Positions 1 to 7,409 of a DNA stretch of 42,388 nucleotides are shown here, one piece after another; positions within the stretch are counted from its first letter, which is position 1, and each line of letters opens with the position of its first letter. The position numbers and the translations under genes were made by a program. The notes under the pieces are model-generated. The model made no database searches, had not been told where the DNA came from, and worked only from the letters and a program-made list of their open reading frames with translations. Source of the stretch: Pseudomonadota bacterium. Its GTDB lineage: Bacteria > Pseudomonadota > Alphaproteobacteria > Puniceispirillales > UBA1172. The stretch covers positions 1-42,388 of the forward strand of contig JAQCJL010000005.1 in NCBI GenBank assembly GCA_027593125.1, in the 5' to 3' direction.

Positions 1-574
1 TAGCAAAGCGGCGAGTTTGGGTCAGATAGTCTTCCACTTCACGCCGCAAATCACGGGCAAAGCCTGGGGCATCAGCACGATTTGCAATCGCATTATCAAG
101 GTGAGGTTGAATGACAGCAAGCCGCAACCGGTTGAGTTGCGGGGAGGCAGCAAACTTAGCCACATTGACCTTTAGGATCACTTCAATCGCGTTGTTGAAA
201 TCAGGCCGTGTTCGGGTGGAGATAATTGCAAAGCTGTCCACATGGCCATCAGTGGCGGTTGAAATATCCTCAATAAAATCGGTTGAGGATATAAACTGGC
301 TTCCGGTATCCGTATCTACCACTTGGCTTGATATTCTGGAAATCACTTGCGACGACACTGATATTCCATTGACCTGACCAATGGCTGTTTTTAGGGCATC
401 CATAATCGCATCTTTTTGGCTCATGCCCAATCCTTCGGCGGTGACCTCAACTAGTGTGACCTTAGCTGTGGCAGGCTTGATCAGATTGATGCTGGTTATC
501 ATCATGATAAGCATCAGGATCATCAACCACCGCATTACCATCATATGTCGCTGCGAAATTGTCATCACGCTCAT
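1..574 (-). CDS. Exported FlgT/LPP20-like protein, cut by window start
   Basis: The frame is open from an ATG at 574-572 to the window edge, giving the first 191 residues; the C-terminus lies outside. GAGGATAA sits just upstream of this ATG. The N-terminus is Met-rich and hydrophobic (about residues 10-35, ending KPATA) and looks like a signal peptide or anchor. Mature residues about 37-120 have the pattern of FlgT N-terminal or LPP20-type domains: an EGxGxxxxDAxxDAL-like helix, the VNGISVSSQ strand and a KVNVAKF strand. A stretch LRLAVIQP follows, as where CsgG-like domains begin. It probably acts in the periplasm or at the outer membrane. It lies 21 bp after the 392-residue gene and is likely co-transcribed. 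The family assignment rests on pattern recognition only, and the function is unknown. Confidence 0.65.
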   Translation of the reverse strand, partial: MSVMTISQRHMMVMRWLMILMLIMMITSINLIKPATAKVTLVEVTAEGLGMSQKDAIMDALKTAIGQVNGISVSSQVISRISSQVVDTDTGSQFISSTDFIEDISTATDGHVDSFAIISTRTRPDFNNAIEVILKVNVAKFAASPQLNRLRLAVIQPHLDNAIANRADAPGFARDLRREVEDYLTQTRRFA

Positions 575-595
575 GAACTTATCCTCATATTGGAA

Positions 596-1774
596 TTAAC
601 GAATGCCTTTGGCGTCGAGCACAGCAACAATTTCCTTTGCTGTTTTTTCACCAGAATTGATCAAAGCATTGCGAATAGCGGTCACATCATCAATGCCGCC
701 ATCATTAGCTTGAATAGGGCCAAATGCGGCGATATCACGTGGCAAACGTTTGCGGATATCAATGACAATCCCGTTAACTGAGGCAGAAACACGATAGCCT
801 TCGGATGTAGCATATTCGGGTAAGCCAATATCAATCGTGCCAATGGCAAGAAACTCTATCTCACAATCACGCGCGGCGTTGATCACGGATTTTCTGGTCT
901 CGCGGCTCATTTTGCCATTGAGGGCAATTTCTTCTTCAACCAGATCAGGCTCAACGCCTCCACATTCATTGACCACATCAACATACCGAACAGGTTCAAA
1001 ATTATTTAAAGTCAGCACACTAGATGTGCTGGTGCTGAAATCAGCTGAGGAAACGACAATATAACTGCGCTCACCTAATTCCCGTTCAGCGCCTTCTAAT
1101 ACGGTGGTTCCTGAAGATTTGTTTTGGGTCATGGTTTCGGTAACCGTGCTTTCCACGGTGGTGGTGCCATCACTGGAATAGGTGTTTTCCATGCTGTTTA
1201 GATTTTTGGATTGGCTACGCTGATCTACAGTAGGGTCATAGATTATGGTTGTGCCGTCCTTAATATAGCTGGTCTGGCGTGCTGAAAAAATCCACATCAT
1301 TAGGGCGCCTTCACCAACACTTGATCCAGCCTGATCAGCAAAGAGGGCATCAATCAATTTGGTTTTAACGCGAATGACAACTTTGCCATCAAGAACATTC
1401 TTTTCTGATTTGTTATTTTCATAATCAAATCCGACAACGCTGACATAATTTGTAATATCTGCCAGAATTTGATCTTTCTTGGCGAGATATTGCTTGAGCC
1501 TGCCATCATCCATGCAAAAACCAATATACTCTTCCCATGCGGCTTTGATGGCCATATCCTGAAGCGCTGCAACATCATCATCTTGGGGTTTGGATGACAA
1601 AAATTTAGGCGTGTATTCCATAGAAACTTCGGCAAAGGCCTCAGTTACGGAACCACAAGTGGCATCACTTCTTGCGGTTGAGGCAACCGAAAGCATAAAA
1701 AAGAACACAGCGGTTATCACAAGAAAACGCGATATAACGCTGGAAAGCGCATGGTGGAGAAAGAAATTTTTCAT
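596..1774 (-). CDS. Exported protein of unknown function, distantly FlgT/LPP20-like
   Basis: This 392-residue protein has an N-terminal signal peptide (hydrophobic core about residues 14-32, then STARSDA). A helical segment at about 55-100 leads to YVSVVGFDYENN and a KVVIRVKTKL strand, which resembles the layout of the neighbouring FlgT-like protein. A Ser/Thr/Asn-rich low-complexity stretch (about 185-230) separates it from a C-terminal part with alternating strands (VDVVNECGG, EIEFLAIGTIDIG, YRVSASVNGIVIDI). A predicted periplasmic location follows from the signal. It is first in a two-gene leftward unit that diverges from the gene at 1924. The start is supported by GTGAGATTAAC upstream of the ATG. 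I do not recognise a named family. Confidence 0.75.
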   Translation of the reverse strand: MKNFFLHHALSSVISRFLVITAVFFFMLSVASTARSDATCGSVTEAFAEVSMEYTPKFLSSKPQDDDVAALQDMAIKAAWEEYIGFCMDDGRLKQYLAKKDQILADITNYVSVVGFDYENNKSEKNVLDGKVVIRVKTKLIDALFADQAGSSVGEGALMMWIFSARQTSYIKDGTTIIYDPTVDQRSQSKNLNSMENTYSSDGTTTVESTVTETMTQNKSSGTTVLEGAERELGERSYIVVSSADFSTSTSSVLTLNNFEPVRYVDVVNECGGVEPDLVEEEIALNGKMSRETRKSVINAARDCEIEFLAIGTIDIGLPEYATSEGYRVSASVNGIVIDIRKRLPRDIAAFGPIQANDGGIDDVTAIRNALINSGEKTAKEIVAVLDAKGIR

Positions 1775-1852
1775 GTTAATCTCACTTACAGTTCACTTAA
1801 ATAAAGAGCTGGACAATTTTTATCCAAAGATTTGCATTAACTTATATAACAA

Positions 1853-1868
1853 ATTAGCTATTGCTAAT
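1853..1868. promoter_or_regulatory. Inverted repeat in the divergent intergenic region
   Basis: ATTAGC (1853-1858) and GCTAAT (1863-1868) form a 6-bp inverted repeat with a TATT spacer. It lies in the AT-rich 149-bp gap between the divergent genes at 1774 and 1924. This gap must hold promoters for both directions, but no -35/-10 pair is convincing enough to call. The repeat could be an operator half-site pair or chance in AT-rich DNA. Confidence 0.25.
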
Positions 1869-1909
1869 AGATTTCAATTGCAGCGTCACTTCAAGCAATG
1901 GAAAAATGA

Positions 1910-1922
1910 GATAAGGAATTGA
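1910..1922 (+). repeat. Leader repeat, copy 1
   Basis: GATAAGGAATTGA is identical at 1910-1922 and 2777-2789, each time just before the start codon of one of the two paralogous exported proteins. It contains the Shine-Dalgarno sequence. The shared leader supports origin of the pair by tandem duplication, or common translational control. Confidence 0.6.
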
Positions 1923-1923
1923 A

Positions 1924-2769
1924 ATGAAGACAATAATTATTACCATTTTTGGGATTATATTTTTTAGCCTTAATCATGCCAGCGCTCTTGATCGGGTAAT
2001 GATTGTTTCTGGTGATGCATCCGATGTTTCAGAAAGCTCGGTTGACGCTGATATTTTATTTCGCTTGGAGCATGAGTTTCGGGCGGCGCTTCTTGATCTT
2101 GGGATTAGCGTCACTAATCCTCTTTATATAGAGCAAGAACTTGGTGTGTCGCTGGATGGTGCGGACATAGATGACATTCTGCCCAAGTTGATCCCTTATC
2201 TGGCCAATAGTGATGACAGCATTATTCTGTTGGAATTAGGGCTTATCAGGGGCACAACGGCATTTGCAGATCCTTTTGTGCTGGCAACAGATGCCAAAAC
2301 GGGGCAAATCATGGCGCAAGCAACAACTCTCCCCTTATTGCAGACAGACAGCAATAATATTACCGCTGCCGCCGCGGCCTTGGCCAGAAGCCTTGAGCGA
2401 AGATTACAGCAGAACGGATATCAGACCAGCCTTGCGGATGTAAAACCATGGGGCGGCAAGGCCCATACCCTTCGTTTAGCTTTTGAAGGTTTCAACGGCT
2501 GTGAGCAGGAAACCATCCTTAATATTATAGAAAATGAGTTTCCGGGTTTTATTGGTGCTGATCTCGAAAAAGCCCCTAATCCGAATTATGCTATTTATCA
2601 ACTTCAGACAACGGCTCAAACCCAGCGCATCCGTAAATGGCTTCAGTTGGTGATGGTTGAGGCAGGAATGAGTCCTGATTATGATTATCGTCTGTTTGTC
2701 AGCCAAGAGAACTTAAGATTAAAAAAGCCAGATCACTTGCGCAGTTTTTATTTTCAGTGCGGCGAGTGA
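1924..2769 (+). CDS. Exported protein, first of two tandem paralogues
   Basis: The 281-residue product begins with a clear signal peptide (residues 1-21, ending NHASA before LDRV). The N-terminal domain has strand-helix character (ILFRLEHEFRAALLDLGISV, DSIILLELGLIRG). The C-terminal domain, from about residue 185, carries an EFPGFIG motif and a helix containing RKWLQLVMVEAG. The same C-terminal pattern recurs in the next gene (EFPGFIA, LNDWLRISLQEIG), so the two are paralogues. Architecture is reminiscent of periplasmic LpoB/CsgG-like accessory proteins, but that is only a guess. It opens the rightward operon that carries the ExbD-like protein, the transglycosylase and the Lon-like protein. 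The SD is AAGGA, six bases before the ATG. Confidence 0.75.
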   Translation: MKTIIITIFGIIFFSLNHASALDRVMIVSGDASDVSESSVDADILFRLEHEFRAALLDLGISVTNPLYIEQELGVSLDGADIDDILPKLIPYLANSDDSIILLELGLIRGTTAFADPFVLATDAKTGQIMAQATTLPLLQTDSNNITAAAAALARSLERRLQQNGYQTSLADVKPWGGKAHTLRLAFEGFNGCEQETILNIIENEFPGFIGADLEKAPNPNYAIYQLQTTAQTQRIRKWLQLVMVEAGMSPDYDYRLFVSQENLRLKKPDHLRSFYFQCGE

Positions 2770-2776
2770 GGGTTAG

Positions 2777-2789
2777 GATAAGGAATTGA
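2777..2789 (+). repeat. Leader repeat, copy 2
   Basis: This is the second exact copy of the 13-base GATAAGGAATTGA leader, here directly before the ATG at 2791. It fixes the first of two adjacent ATG codons as the likely start, because the SD-to-ATG distance is then the same as in copy 1. Confidence 0.6.
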
Positions 2790-2790
2790 T

Positions 2791-3687
2791 ATGATGTTAA
2801 AACAGCGTGTTTTTCTTTTTGCCTTTGTCATGCTCGGTGTGGCGATAATAACAACTGGTAGCGGTTTCATCCGTCAAGCCATGGCCGAACCTGTTTATCT
2901 TCTGCCTGGGTCACCTGCAGCCAGTACTAATGTTGGTCAGGTCGCAAGAGATGTTATGGCCTCACGCCTGAGTAAGGCCGGATTAATGGTCAGAGAAATC
3001 TCACCCGTCATGAAAGAACTTGGTTTTGCCCTTGATGGCAATAGGGCGGCTATATTGGCTGAAGCGGATGTTTTGCAAGCACGATTAGGCAGTGGGTTTT
3101 TCATCTTTGTGGAATATGATGAACTGATGGACCCTTCTACCAAGAGCCTATCTTTACGGCTTGCGGCACAGATTTACACAACCAGCAATGGCTTTGTTGC
3201 CAATTGGACAGAGCCAAGCCGCACCCTTTTGTTGCCAGAGAATTGCACACGCATTTGTCTTGATCGCCTTGTGTTGCCAGAAATTGAAGCGCAAGCAGAC
3301 AGTCTCTCTAGCAGTATTGTTCAGTTGCTGAAACGGCCAACGGGTTCATCAGATGGTGAGGCTGTGCCGGTTCAGATCTATCAAGTTGAGATGATAGATT
3401 TGGACAGTGATGAGATGTTAGAATTGGTGGACTTAATGGAACATGAATTTCCAGGGTTTATTGCCATTACTAATAGTGCGTCACGCTCGCCTCGATTGCG
3501 CTTTGACTATCATACCACGGCATCATCACAAAAGCTGAATGACTGGCTTCGGATCAGTCTTCAAGAAATTGGGATTGCCCCAGATAGTGATGCTGACCTT
3601 CAGGTGATGACAGGCTTTATTACGATCAAGCGTTATGACACCATCGAAAGCCGTGGTAGCCAAGGAAACACAGTCAAATTCAATTGA
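2791..3687 (+). CDS. Exported protein, second of two tandem paralogues
   Basis: The 298-residue product has a signal peptide (hydrophobic about residues 6-28, ending QAMA before EPVY). The N-terminal domain contains helical ARDVMASRLSKAGLMV, matched by the 'late' helix of the preceding protein, and a strand FFIFVEYDEL. The C-terminal domain (about 200-290) repeats the neighbour's layout: strand VQIYQVEMIDL, helix, EFPGFIA, strand RLRFDYHTT, helix LNDWLRISLQEIGI. Sequence identity between the two is low outside these motifs, so the duplication is old. Two cysteines (ENCTRICL) near residue 150 could form a disulfide in the periplasm. Role unknown; position implies work with the envelope machine encoded downstream. 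Confidence 0.75.
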   Translation: MMLKQRVFLFAFVMLGVAIITTGSGFIRQAMAEPVYLLPGSPAASTNVGQVARDVMASRLSKAGLMVREISPVMKELGFALDGNRAAILAEADVLQARLGSGFFIFVEYDELMDPSTKSLSLRLAAQIYTTSNGFVANWTEPSRTLLLPENCTRICLDRLVLPEIEAQADSLSSSIVQLLKRPTGSSDGEAVPVQIYQVEMIDLDSDEMLELVDLMEHEFPGFIAITNSASRSPRLRFDYHTTASSQKLNDWLRISLQEIGIAPDSDADLQVMTGFITIKRYDTIESRGSQGNTVKFN

Positions 3688-3692
3688 ATTTG
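3675..3692. repeat. Perfect 18-bp palindrome over a stop codon
   Basis: CAAATTCAATTGAATTTG reads identically on both strands and spans the stop codon (3685-3687) of the second paralogue. With no loop it would make a poor RNA hairpin, so a dimeric DNA-binding site is the more natural reading if it is functional. It lies 20 bp before the hairpin that precedes the ExbD-like gene. Confidence 0.4.
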
Positions 3693-3711
3693 CGACAAAA
3701 CTTGCGCTGAT

Positions 3712-3786
3712 TTTTCCATTTCTCCTCATGAAGCCTAAACCGCTTAAAGGGCTAGTTGCAAAGCTCATAATAGGAGAAATGGAAAA
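3712..3786 (+). promoter_or_regulatory. Long leader hairpin sequestering the SD and start of the ExbD-like gene
   Basis: TTTTCCATTTCTCCT (3712-3726) is the exact reverse complement of AGGAGAAATGGAAAA (3772-3786). The right arm contains the Shine-Dalgarno AGGAG and ends on the A of the ATG at 3786. The stem continues inward: ATGA (3728-3731) pairs with TCAT (3765-3768), then GC (3733-3734) with GC (3763-3764) around a bulged A. In the mRNA the entire leader would fold and hide the ribosome-binding site. No U-tract follows, so it is not a standard terminator. Possible roles are a translational switch, an RNA thermometer or an mRNA processing site. Confidence 0.6.
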
Positions 3787-4208
3787 TGCTTGCTGATGAT
3801 GCTAATCCCCTTGCCGAAGTGGCCTTTGCCCTATCAATGGCGTTTTTCAGCCTAATGGTGCTGATGCTGTTTGCTATTGTTCATCAACCTGAAGATACGG
3901 TGGCGGATAAAATGCTGATGACAGAAATGGCCCCATCCCAAGAGTCGCCAGCAGAACCCCAAGAACAACAAATCCTAATTTTTCATCCTAGCGGATTTTA
4001 TGATGCAGATTTGAAGCCTGTGAACCCTGCACAGCTTGATGCCTCAAAACCGGTTTTATTAGCGGTAGAAGAAACCATTCCTATGTCCAGCATCATGGGT
4101 TTTAAACGCGAATACGCTGGATTTGAAATTGAAATCGCTGAATTAACCGCGCAATGGAAACAGGCCATCACTAGCCAAAACAATTCTGTAAAGGGAGCCG
4201 GACAATGA
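3786..4208 (+). CDS. ExbD/TolR-like single-span membrane protein
   Basis: The 140-residue protein has a short cytoplasmic N-terminus, one membrane span (about residues 8-32, NPLAEV followed by a long hydrophobic run) and a periplasmic tail. The span begins like ExbD/TolR (NPLxDV-type), with Glu11 where the family has its proton-carrying Asp. The tail has a low-complexity Pro/Glu/Gln linker and then strands ILIFHPSGFY and PVLLAVEETIP, comparable in size to the ExbD periplasmic domain. A partner ExbB-like protein is encoded at 10553-11116 on the other strand. Its start lies in the leader hairpin, and its stop overlaps the transglycosylase start (ATGA). The ExbD assignment is inferred from topology and the span motif, not from strong identity. 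Confidence 0.55.
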   Translation: MLADDANPLAEVAFALSMAFFSLMVLMLFAIVHQPEDTVADKMLMTEMAPSQESPAEPQEQQILIFHPSGFYDADLKPVNPAQLDASKPVLLAVEETIPMSSIMGFKREYAGFEIEIAELTAQWKQAITSQNNSVKGAGQ

Positions 4209-4999
4209 CCTTTTTTTCATATCTTAACCATAACGCTAAAGGGCTGATGGTTTGGTTCATGCTGGTGGCTACTTTTGCTAGCGTATCTTCATCCGCGGCC
4301 GCTTTATCCTCAACCCAGACAACCCATCATATTCAAAAGGTGATTGTGATTGAGGCGTTAAAATCACGCCATGTGTCTCCGTCTCTTGCGCTTGCAGTAG
4401 CTGAGGTTGAATCCAGTTTTCGCCCCCAAGTTGTCAGCCATAAAGGGGCGATTGGTGTCATGCAAATCATGCCTGCCACCTCGCGTGATGTGTTTGGCGT
4501 TAACCCTAATCGTCTTTATCAGCCAGATTTAAATATCCGATTGGGAATACGGTTTCTCGATGATTTGATTTCGCAATATGATGGCCGGGTGGATATTGCT
4601 TTATCTCATTATAATGGGGGATCGCGTGTTAACCGCACTAGCCCGCCAAGCATTATCCCTGCGACACGTGGTTATGTGCTTAAAGTCCTAAATCGGGCTC
4701 AGCATTATCAGACCATCTGGCCGGGCATGGTTAATCCTGATCATCGGGTTTTTCCTGTGGTTATTCCGGCACACGAGCCATCACCAAGTTTTATCAATAT
4801 TCAGCCTGAACGCATGGTACAGGCAACATTTGACTGGCAAAATCATGTCACAGAAATTGACTATTGGCTGACCAATAAAGGCCAGCAATCCATGACGATT
4901 TCATCTTATTCCACGCAAAGATCTTATAGCCAAAAATTAGTGACGCGAATGCATCAGAACCGCAGTCATCTTCGCCAGTGGATTAATCGGAACCCTTAG
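4205..4999 (+). CDS. Exported lytic transglycosylase (SLT/Slt70 family)
   Basis: The enzyme cleaves the glycan strands of peptidoglycan to form 1,6-anhydromuramyl ends. Of 264 residues, 15-34 form a signal peptide or anchor, and about 45-170 form the SLT domain. Visible motifs are the catalytic ES pair (VESSF, Glu69), GVMQIMP (84-90), the NIRLGIRFL helix, and HYNGG (135-139) in place of the usual AYNAG. The last about 90 residues have no clear domain and end basic. The start overlaps the ExbD-like stop by four bases, so the two are translationally coupled. This suggests that the transglycosylase opens murein for, or is driven by, the ExbB/ExbD-like complex. Confidence 0.88.
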   Translation: MTFFSYLNHNAKGLMVWFMLVATFASVSSSAAALSSTQTTHHIQKVIVIEALKSRHVSPSLALAVAEVESSFRPQVVSHKGAIGVMQIMPATSRDVFGVNPNRLYQPDLNIRLGIRFLDDLISQYDGRVDIALSHYNGGSRVNRTSPPSIIPATRGYVLKVLNRAQHYQTIWPGMVNPDHRVFPVVIPAHEPSPSFINIQPERMVQATFDWQNHVTEIDYWLTNKGQQSMTISSYSTQRSYSQKLVTRMHQNRSHLRQWINRNP

Positions 5000-5002
5000 A
5001 CG

Positions 5003-6877
5003 ATGTTATCTTATCATCAGCACATTGAAACCCTTGCTTTGCCTTTAGTCATGCGATCGGATGCTGGTCGCACAAATGAGGATAGGGCGTTGTGGTCAAC
5101 AAGGGTGGCACGCCCCCGCAACTATGCTACATTAGTAGGGTATGAGTGTAGTGACGCGTTTGGTTATGGTCTGTCAATGAATGATCCCGGCGAAATTTTA
5201 TCTTCATGGGCGGAATTCCGTCTTTCACCCCCATCGGAGTTTTTACTAACCTGTCTTCGTTATATTCATGATTACACCGACAGCCATGGGCAGGCGATAT
5301 TTTCACCTCGGACAGCCACAGGGCTGACAACCATGATCGCCTCACGGTCTTATGGCCCAGAGCTTTATCGGATGTGTGCGATGATTGCTGGCGCTTCAGC
5401 TTCAGGCATAAAACCAGGGGAGCTGTTAGTTGCTGGGCGAGCAACGCCATCGCGGATCAGGCAGATATTTTCTGATGCGGATCGTCCCCATGCTCTATTG
5501 ATCGAAGATGATCAGTTGGTTTTTGCAAACCACCAGCCAATTTGGCGACAAGCGTTTTCCCGTGCGCCATTATCGGTAGCCTTGGCTAGTTTTCTGGCTG
5601 AAGCCTTGGGGTTTGATGTTTTTCTTGATGCTTATCATAAGCTAGGCCAGGATATAGAGGCGTCATCTATTAAGACAATCGCCAATGATCTGTCAAAGCG
5701 GCTATATCGGTTTCTGGCAGAGCATTTGCCGCGAAGCTCAGAACGACAAATCACCCTGCTGTTGCAACAGTATCTTGAGCAATCTTTGTCACCAGATGCT
5801 AAATTATCAGAAAGCAATATTACCGATGAGATCATTTTTGATTTCTGGTGTGAAAAAAGTTTGGATAAAGAGGTCAGCCTAAAACTGTATGACACTTGCT
5901 TGCGGGCTTGGGTGACTTTTCGATGCGGCGTTGTGATAGCAAGTCAGTCCAGATTTTCTTCTGCGGATAGTTTGACTGATGATGAGCATCGCCTAGATCA
6001 TCTTACCATTGATCATTTTTATGGTGAAAACGATGATGTCAGCTTTCTTGAGGCAGGACCAAAAGCTTTCCAAAGCAGCATGGTATTATCTGGCGATAAA
6101 TCATCGGGGCTAAAGGCGGGTTTTGACGGCCTTGCTGTGCCGCCAGCAGATAGCATCAAAATGTTCAGCAATACCGAACGTGATAAAATTGAATTGCTGG
6201 CCCATGCTAATGATCAGGCTATACCGCTTAAGCAATCAATGCTTCGCGGCATGGTGTTTCCGCTTATGCAAAACCGCCTCACGCAAGCCACAAGGGTGAG
6301 TAAAAAACAACCAGATATTAACACAGTCATGGCAGAGGCAGGGCCTAATCCTTATCAGAACTGTGTTGAGGCGTGGGCAGATATTCAGACGGTTGCGCTA
6401 GGGACCGCGCGCACCGCATGTCAGCGCCTGATCGAAGAACAGCAACTGGCAGGTCTTGCCCTATTAACCAGTATGCTTGATGATGAAGAAAAGCATGAGC
6501 TGATCAGTCTGATGCATGAGGCAGGGGTCACATCAGATCAATCCGCGCTGTTAGCGGAAAACCTTTTTGATAAACTGGAAAACCGCCCTGCCCAAAGTGC
6601 ACTCAATACGATCTTGTCAGAGCTAAAATCTGGCGCAAGGAAATATCGACGCGCTGGACTAAAAGAGGCTCCTGCTGATAGTGATGACCACTCCGCATGG
6701 CATGATGGACTATATCTTGCCGCTGGTTATGCTCAGATGATTGCCAATGATCTAGATATATTCTTGAAAGAAATGGAATCGACGGGCGACACACTCGAAA
6801 CTCTTTATCTAAAAGACCAGATGATCTTTAAGCAACAATTCAACCGTATTTATAAAAGTGAGCATGGCGATGGATAA
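5003..6877 (+). CDS. Large cytoplasmic protein of unknown function
   Basis: The 624-residue product has no signal peptide or membrane span. It looks mostly helical, with an N-terminal segment (1-220) of mixed character, then polar helices. I see no Walker, helicase, protease or nuclease motif. The C-terminal third (about 440-620) is rich in Leu/Glu/Lys/Gln helices, suggesting a scaffold. The start follows the transglycosylase stop by three bases with only a weak SD, pointing to translational coupling. The end overlaps the next gene. Position between the periplasmic genes and the Lon-like membrane protein suggests a cytoplasmic component of the same machine. I do not recognise the family. Confidence 0.75.
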   Translation: MLSYHQHIETLALPLVMRSDAGRTNEDRALWSTRVARPRNYATLVGYECSDAFGYGLSMNDPGEILSSWAEFRLSPPSEFLLTCLRYIHDYTDSHGQAIFSPRTATGLTTMIASRSYGPELYRMCAMIAGASASGIKPGELLVAGRATPSRIRQIFSDADRPHALLIEDDQLVFANHQPIWRQAFSRAPLSVALASFLAEALGFDVFLDAYHKLGQDIEASSIKTIANDLSKRLYRFLAEHLPRSSERQITLLLQQYLEQSLSPDAKLSESNITDEIIFDFWCEKSLDKEVSLKLYDTCLRAWVTFRCGVVIASQSRFSSADSLTDDEHRLDHLTIDHFYGENDDVSFLEAGPKAFQSSMVLSGDKSSGLKAGFDGLAVPPADSIKMFSNTERDKIELLAHANDQAIPLKQSMLRGMVFPLMQNRLTQATRVSKKQPDINTVMAEAGPNPYQNCVEAWADIQTVALGTARTACQRLIEEQQLAGLALLTSMLDDEEKHELISLMHEAGVTSDQSALLAENLFDKLENRPAQSALNTILSELKSGARKYRRAGLKEAPADSDDHSAWHDGLYLAAGYAQMIANDLDIFLKEMESTGDTLETLYLKDQMIFKQQFNRIYKSEHGDG

Positions 6878-7409
6878 ACACAGCAAGGCCATTCTGTCTG
6901 ATGCAGGAAAATTATTTGATAAACTCACCGATGCCCATCTGATGCAAAAACATCTTAATGATGATCCCAAACATGCTGACGGATTAGATTTGCATAGCTT
7001 GTGGCAGGCGGCCGAAGGTAAGGCCAGTGATGCACAGATGCAAAAAATATCGCAAAGCTTCATGGCCAGAAAACAGCTCAAGGCTATTTTGGATGCCTCT
7101 GCCATTGCTTATCAACCCCGTCAGGCGGCAGCATCTAGCACTAGTGATTATCGGCATGGCAGTGCTTTTGATATCCGGATAAAGCCATCCGCCGCTCAGG
7201 ATGGGCTTGTCTATGTTCAGTTACTTTTTCATCAAAAGATGATGCCTGAGCATGAACAACCAAGCGTTTTGGTATCTTACCGAGATGGAATTTATCGTCA
7301 GAAACCATTGACGTCAATTCAGGATCAGCGCATACAGCTTTTGTGGCATAGTGATGATCCCATGTTGAAGGATTTAAGGGATCCAGAGACGGAACTTTAT
7401 ATCAAGTGA
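6864..7409 (+). CDS. Small cytoplasmic protein, anti-sigma-like N-terminus, unknown function
   Basis: The 181-residue protein has no signal or membrane span. Its helical N-terminal part (about 1-75; LHSLWQAAEG, then an FMARKQLKAIL helix) is spaced like the N-terminal helices of anti-sigma factors but lacks the zinc-binding Cys and His, so this is only a resemblance. The C-terminal half (about 90-181) alternates strands (FDIRI, LVYVQLLFH, SVLVSYRDG, QRIQLLWHS), suggesting a beta-sandwich. Start choice is uncertain: GTG 6858, ATG 6864 and ATG 6870 are in frame. All overlap the previous gene, so translation is probably coupled. The stop overlaps the next start (GTGA). Confidence 0.65.
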   Translation: MAMDKHSKAILSDAGKLFDKLTDAHLMQKHLNDDPKHADGLDLHSLWQAAEGKASDAQMQKISQSFMARKQLKAILDASAIAYQPRQAAASSTSDYRHGSAFDIRIKPSAAQDGLVYVQLLFHQKMMPEHEQPSVLVSYRDGIYRQKPLTSIQDQRIQLLWHSDDPMLKDLRDPETELYIK

